A stretch of DNA of 64,000 bases, from NCBI GenBank assembly GCA_037903475.1, contig JBAJFG010000538.1:1364001-1428000 (forward strand), given 5' to 3'. Positions 59,246 to 64,000 of this stretch are shown in pieces. Position 1 is the first letter of the stretch, and each line of letters opens with the position of its first letter. This DNA is from Ancylostoma caninum (taxonomy: Eukaryota; Nematoda; Chromadorea; Rhabditida; Ancylostomatidae). The position numbers and the translations under genes were made by a program. The notes beneath the pieces are model-generated. The model saw only the letters and a program-made list of their open reading frames with translations. It made no database searches and had not been told where the DNA came from.

Positions 59246-60728
59246 AGTTCAATCTAAAATGAGCAATTGCTCACGCTTGCGTAAATGTGGCATCCATCAT
59301 CCAGAATACTCAGTTTTGATTTATGGTTAAAAGAAGAGTCACTAGCCCAAACACACCCACGCATCACACTCAATTTCAAGGGAATTGGTCCATCACCTAT
59401 CAGAATGCCAAGGCTTCTGTCAACACTTTCTGGCATTATGGTCTTCCCTAATGTTTCGACCAGCTCTCACTTGTTTTTTTTTTTCAAGTTTCCCTCAATT
59501 TCCCTTCAAAGTTGAGTTCCATCTTCCCCTTCGACGCTTCGACTTATCCCCAGTTTTTACCATACTCGTCAAAGTATAAACAATGACGAGAACTCTTTTT
59601 TCTCTTTCTTTCTGAGTGCTGCTTACGAAGAGTGCTGCCAGAACGACATTCGTCTTCTTTAGTCACAATCGCATAACCACATTCTTTTTGAATTTTTTTT
59701 TTTCGAGGAAACAAACAGATTTTAACCAAAATTACGTTATAGTTTAAAATCAACGTACTTCAGTTTGAACGAATTGTTTCGAGCTTAGATTAAAAGCATG
59801 AGATTGAAGTCCACCAAAAACGCTTTAGGACCGCCCTGTTATCTCTCCTTTGTTTTCAGATTCATTGTTAGTTAACACTCTGTTAAACAGCCCCAATTGC
59901 TTTGTTGTTGCTTTTGTTAATGTCAAGTTAGCTGACTCTCATTACAGAGAAAAGTGAGAGCTTTTAGGATTTCATCAGATCCGCAAAATCTTGAAATAGA
60001 ATGAAGGCCATTTCGTTAACCCACAATCACCCAGAAAGAACAGTGATTTCCCTGGAGAAGTTCTGGTCAAATTCTTTTGTCTCCATAAGTGTTTTCTGCA
60101 TTGGCTGTATTGGATCTTACAAAGCAAATGTTGTAGACAGAGCTGCTCGGCAAGTGCGTACGATTGAAATTCCGTGAGACTATTAATAGCGTGCTGACTA
60201 ATTCGGGTTCGTGTTCCAACATTTCTCCACCAAAATCCTTATTATACTTATCAAATCAGTCAGATATCGAAATGCTTGTCTCAGAAATCACGCGAAATTG
60301 TTAGCGAACAGAGATAGACACCGGTATTGGGGTGTAGATTCAATAAACATTTATGCACCATAAAGACGTCTATAGCATGAGCAGAGATGTGAGTTCAAAA
60401 AAATTTCAATTTTCGTAAATCATAAATTTTCCGAAACCGCTGTAACTCATAAATCGTAACTGAAAGCTGGAGTACCATCGACAAGATTTAGGTGATTTCA
60501 ACTCGTTTCATAACAGAGTCGTTCTCAAAACTAATCTGAGGTATGGATCTAATGCTGCGGAATTTTTCTTCACAGAACATCGCTGTCTTCTCCTCAGAGT
60601 GATAACATTATGCATGGAAAACTTTTTTGTCGATATTTTAAGCGGGCTATCTAGCTCTAAGAGTCTTACTTATCGCTGCGATTCAGAAACTTGTCTCTAT
60701 CCTAGCCAATGTTTCTGAAGTAAACGTG
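59246..60728. other. Unassigned intergenic DNA
   Basis: Only short open frames; nothing recognised apart from AAATCGTAA-like words near 60415-60455. Confidence 0.35.
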
Positions 60729-60834
60729 GTCGATGGTTCTATGTGTTTCCCTGCAAGCCAAGCCATCAACCCCTGTGGGATAAGTAAACTGGTGCAAGAG
60801 GAGTCTGGAAGGTTGAGGCGCTGACTGGGTAATG
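60729..60834 (+). mobile_element. tRNA-derived SINE, partial third copy
   Basis: CGATGGTTC(T) followed by CAAGCCAAGCCATCAACCCC, CTGGTGCAAGAGGAGTCTGG and GGTTGAGGCGCTGACTGGGT matches the SINE at 24671 from its B box to mid-body. The A box and the tail half are missing, so it is dead. Confidence 0.75.
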
Positions 60835-61364
60835 GTGAAGGAGAATGAGTGGTCTCAGAAAAAAATTACTTCCTGCACGCTATACAGCTGTTTATAGCCA
60901 TTACTAATTGGTTCATGAGAGCCTGCTCAGGAAGAAAACATTCTCGCACAGAACATCACGCCGCGGTTGAAGTCAGAAAAACAATCCGAAACTTTTGGAT
61001 GAACGACAGAGGTTTAGCGGGCAGCTCTTTCCACCTGAGAAAGCTTAGAATAGTTGGGAAGGTGAGCTAAGAATGCGACCACTGATGTTCTCGTGGCACT
61101 TCACCTGAGCCGTTGATCTCCACTGTTCCAACAGATCTTCTTTATAGACTCGACAATGACATTGGAATAAGCCACCCTCTTTGAATAATATAACTACGAG
61201 CAAAAGTACGCGATTTCAGTCTTACTATTGCTGCAAAATGCAAAAAGGACAAATCCTGCGTATTTGCACCCTAAGCACAAGGACTGTGACGAGATTCGTT
61301 TTTTGTAGTTATATTTACGGTTTTTTTACGAAATTTAAGCCATTTTTCGCAAATCGTAGACCGT

Positions 61365-61425
61365 AAAAAAGTCACCAGATATGGCCGTAAATCGTAATTC
61401 GTAAATCGTAAGTCGTAATTGCGCA
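61365..61425 (+). repeat. AAATCGTAA short tandem repeat
   Basis: CGTAAATCGTAATTCGTAAA and following bases give about five 7-9 bp units. Similar words lie near 60415-60455. Confidence 0.7.
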
Positions 61426-64000
61426 CATCCCCGATCATGACATGGCATCAACCAACACCACCTTGACCCTTTCTTTTCCTTGCTTTGGGACACTATGCGC
61501 ATTCCTAAAACTCCACCAGACATCACTTCAAGATGAATTACTCCACTTTTAGAATGCTCATCTATTGTCATAGGGCAAATGTTTTGTTAACACACCTTAA
61601 GAAAAGAACATCCGCTAGCGCTTGTTAACAAATTTTGAGGAAAGAACGGTAATTCGAACCAGGACGAGTGTGGATATGCACTACACGTTGAAACGGCCTT
61701 ACGTTTGCTAAGAAGAACAGTCTTTATTAATACAGAATTTTCTTTCCCTTCTTTTCCACGTCTGCATGTGTCCCAGAAGCGAATCTTAGATTTTACGCGT
61801 AAGGGTAGTATGTGCTAGTAACCGTGAACTTTTTTTAACCTTATAGGACAAACACATGATCGGATTGGCTAAGACCTAGCTTTTACATAAATACAGTTTC
61901 TTCTTAAATTACTCCTATTCAAGTTCTTTGACAGGTGTAAAATGAGCGAATAATGTCCTAAAATAGTATTTGTAGAACCTCAAACCAATCTTCAACATAA
62001 TCATCTATCTCTACATTCTCGCCAGCCTATCGGGCTGATCGCCAACATCTCAAATATTCAACTATTCGCTTCCATGTTGTTGTTTGAAAACCGCACTCAT
62101 GTAAATTTTTACTTCTGAAGTAGATCGTTTACTGTGTAATTGGTCGCTAGAGATTCATAATAAAAAGTAGAACACAAAGAATTGCCTCCTACCTGAGGAG
62201 ATAATGCAATGGATGATAATGGCATTGTGGCTTTTTTAATGTCCGCTCGCGTCGCAGTACACATGTTCAGCCACTAGCACATGCGCACATTCGCGTGGCG
62301 GATTGCCCCGTACCACGACGACGAGCGTTTCCGTAAGTGCTGTCTTTCAAGAAACCGAATAAAATCAAATACAGTGTTTTTTCCTCAAAGGCAGCACTCA
62401 TGGAAATTCTCAATTCTGAAGTGCGGCCGCTCGCTGGACAATCGCAACAGTAAGTTGAACCCGGTAGGGAATAACTAACATCCGAAAATCCAGTGCTAGA
62501 TCTCCTGCGCATGCTCATACGGTCGTGGCAAGTGGCGTCTAGCGCTATTTACCTCCTCACAGAGAAAGCCTGTGCATCGAGGTAGCATTGAACTTTCGAA
62601 ATTTTAACGGCATTCTCCTACCGGACACCTCACAGTGCTAGGAAAATGAAAGCGTGAGCCCTAGCAACCCTACATTGCAATGATCAAAGAGAACCGATTT
62701 GCTCGCACATGACTACTAGAATCTCGTCGTACTATGCAGTTGTGGGCTTGTGTTTTACGTCTGTGAGCGCATCTTGTAAGTGCAGAAATACAATAAAAAA
62801 TACAATAATATCAGCGTAAGCGTAGTTCTTTCGAGTGTTCCTAACAAAGGAACAAAGGAACAAGCTCGTTCCTCACTGAACACGGAAAATTTTCTTTTCC
62901 CTCGTTAACTCATTCGTTCATGGATGCAAATTTTGTTTACATCGAACGGAGGGTCCGCACAAACATTTCGAACGTAAGCTAATTTTTGTCTCGCTGCTCC
63001 CCAGTTGCGAGCGCTGCAAGGTCTGTTTTGCACGCGGTAGTAGTTGCTTCTGCTTATGTTTCCCTAAAGGGAGCTAATTTCATCACTAGATGCCTTTTTC
63101 TTCTTTCGAAAGCCTGTGTATGACGTCTTTATGTCGTTTTGCTCACGTGTCGTCTACTCACGAAAACAATAAACAGCAACAACTAATTATTCCTCCCTCT
63201 TCTGAGTTACCTTCTAATGAGAAGTCACAAAACCGCTAGTGATGACAGCGTTGGATGTGAGCGAGTTTTTGTTGAAAGCAGAAAAACGATCTCACACTAG
63301 TGAACGAATGTTATTTGCCTATGCTCATCTCATTCTCATTCTTCACCCTCTCAAATTGAACTGATGTCATGCATGCATACGTGTTTGACCCGAGAAGGTC
63401 CGCAAGTGCACTGACGGGCACGAGGTATCGAGAAAAATGCGTCTCATTTCAGGACACGTCCATCATGCGGGAAATTCGCTTGTTGTGAGTTCTGAGCTTT
63501 CTAATTTTATCCCACTTCATAAGCAGCTCTTAACTTTTGCTAGGTAGACACGTGGGAGAGGGCGTAGGAATAGCACCATATTGCGAATGTCCTTTCGAAA
63601 TTAGGCTTGTATCTAAAATTAGCTCAAGTCATTTGAGGGTGGGCATTCGTAGAATTGTCCAGGAAGGAAGAAAATGTGCCTGTAGAGGTGCTGTGAACCA
63701 CAGGAGCGGAATTGCAGTCCTCTTTCAATCCATTTTCAGTGGTTTTTTGTGTCAGTTTTCATCTCTTATCGGAGCTTGTCATAAAACTAGAACGTAATCA
63801 TAGTGTTCCCTGAAATTCAGGGCGTCACATTTGGCAAAATTTAGTTTGACTGCCTGGAACACGAGTTCGCCAATTATCTAATACTACTACTTACTAATAT
63901 TAATGCTCTTGATTTTTTTCAGCATGACACTCTCAATCACTGAAAAATTCATGTACCATTCCATTCGTTGCAGTAAAGGGAACCTAACAATTCAGAAAAA
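61426..64000. other. Unassigned intergenic DNA to the right edge
   Basis: Open frames such as 62267-62518 minus and 63537-63797 plus show no recognisable domain. No RNA gene or transposon end was identified. Confidence 0.35.

Noticed and set aside
61640..61665. GGTTCGAATTACC on the minus strand, resembling a Pol III B box
   Set aside because: No A box or cloverleaf at tRNA spacing.

Overview
The window is nuclear DNA from a nematode, most likely a clade V strongylid such as a hookworm. The evidence is: genes broken into many small exons with short introns ending in TTTCAG-type acceptors; acceptor-like TTTCAG or TTTTTAG sites just upstream of start codons, as expected for spliced-leader trans-splicing; gene families typical of nematodes; and a very dense load of mariner, hAT, SINE, LINE, LTR and foldback repeats. 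There is no bacterial-style operon, CRISPR array or rRNA. The genus is an inference.

Layout. 1-1.65 kb holds the last four exons of a major facilitator (MFS) sugar-transporter-like gene, followed by a broken LINE reverse transcriptase (2.0-2.3 kb) and an old 2.6 kb inverted repeat (2.3-4.9 kb). 7.5-8.2 kb is a 694 bp AC dinucleotide repeat. 8.46-8.74 kb is a hAT-type MITE with a perfect 8 bp target duplication. 10.67-15.88 kb is a young, intact but non-autonomous Ty3/gypsy-like LTR retrotransposon carrying gag and protease plus an unrecognised C-terminal domain, with no reverse transcriptase or integrase. It ends in an extra inverted LTR. 19.1-22.4 kb is a second MFS gene, paralogous to the first, with matching exon structure. 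22.9-26.4 kb is repeat-rich (decayed mariner, tandem repeats, tRNA-derived SINE, hairpins, a 46-codon ORF).

27.7-32.8 kb contains a complete kinesin-14 (C-terminal motor) gene of 15 exons encoding 596 residues, resembling KIFC1/KLP-15/16. On the minus strand, 38.63-40.08 kb encodes a TMEM222/RTE1-family membrane protein, and 440 bp downstream 36.05-38.19 kb encodes the spliceosomal U2A' protein. These two may share an operon. U2A' carries a single-base frameshift in exon 4. 43.15-43.64 kb has two exons of a neprilysin-type (M13) metallopeptidase with an in-frame stop. The remaining 44-64 kb is almost entirely repeats and unassigned intergenic DNA: three further mariner-like elements counting the one at 41.8 kb, two more SINE copies, foldback elements, tandem duplications and an odd array of a GTAT(C/T)GCCA motif near 53 kb.

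The most notable find is the 3' end of the LTR element. Two complete 375 bp LTRs sit in opposite orientation around exactly 18 nt that read as a copy of the 3' end of a tRNA primer. Only the first 12 of those 18 nt occur in the element's own primer-binding site. Both outer ends are U3 ends, flanked by a 4 bp AATG duplication. This looks like an integrated hairpin-closed reverse-transcription product.
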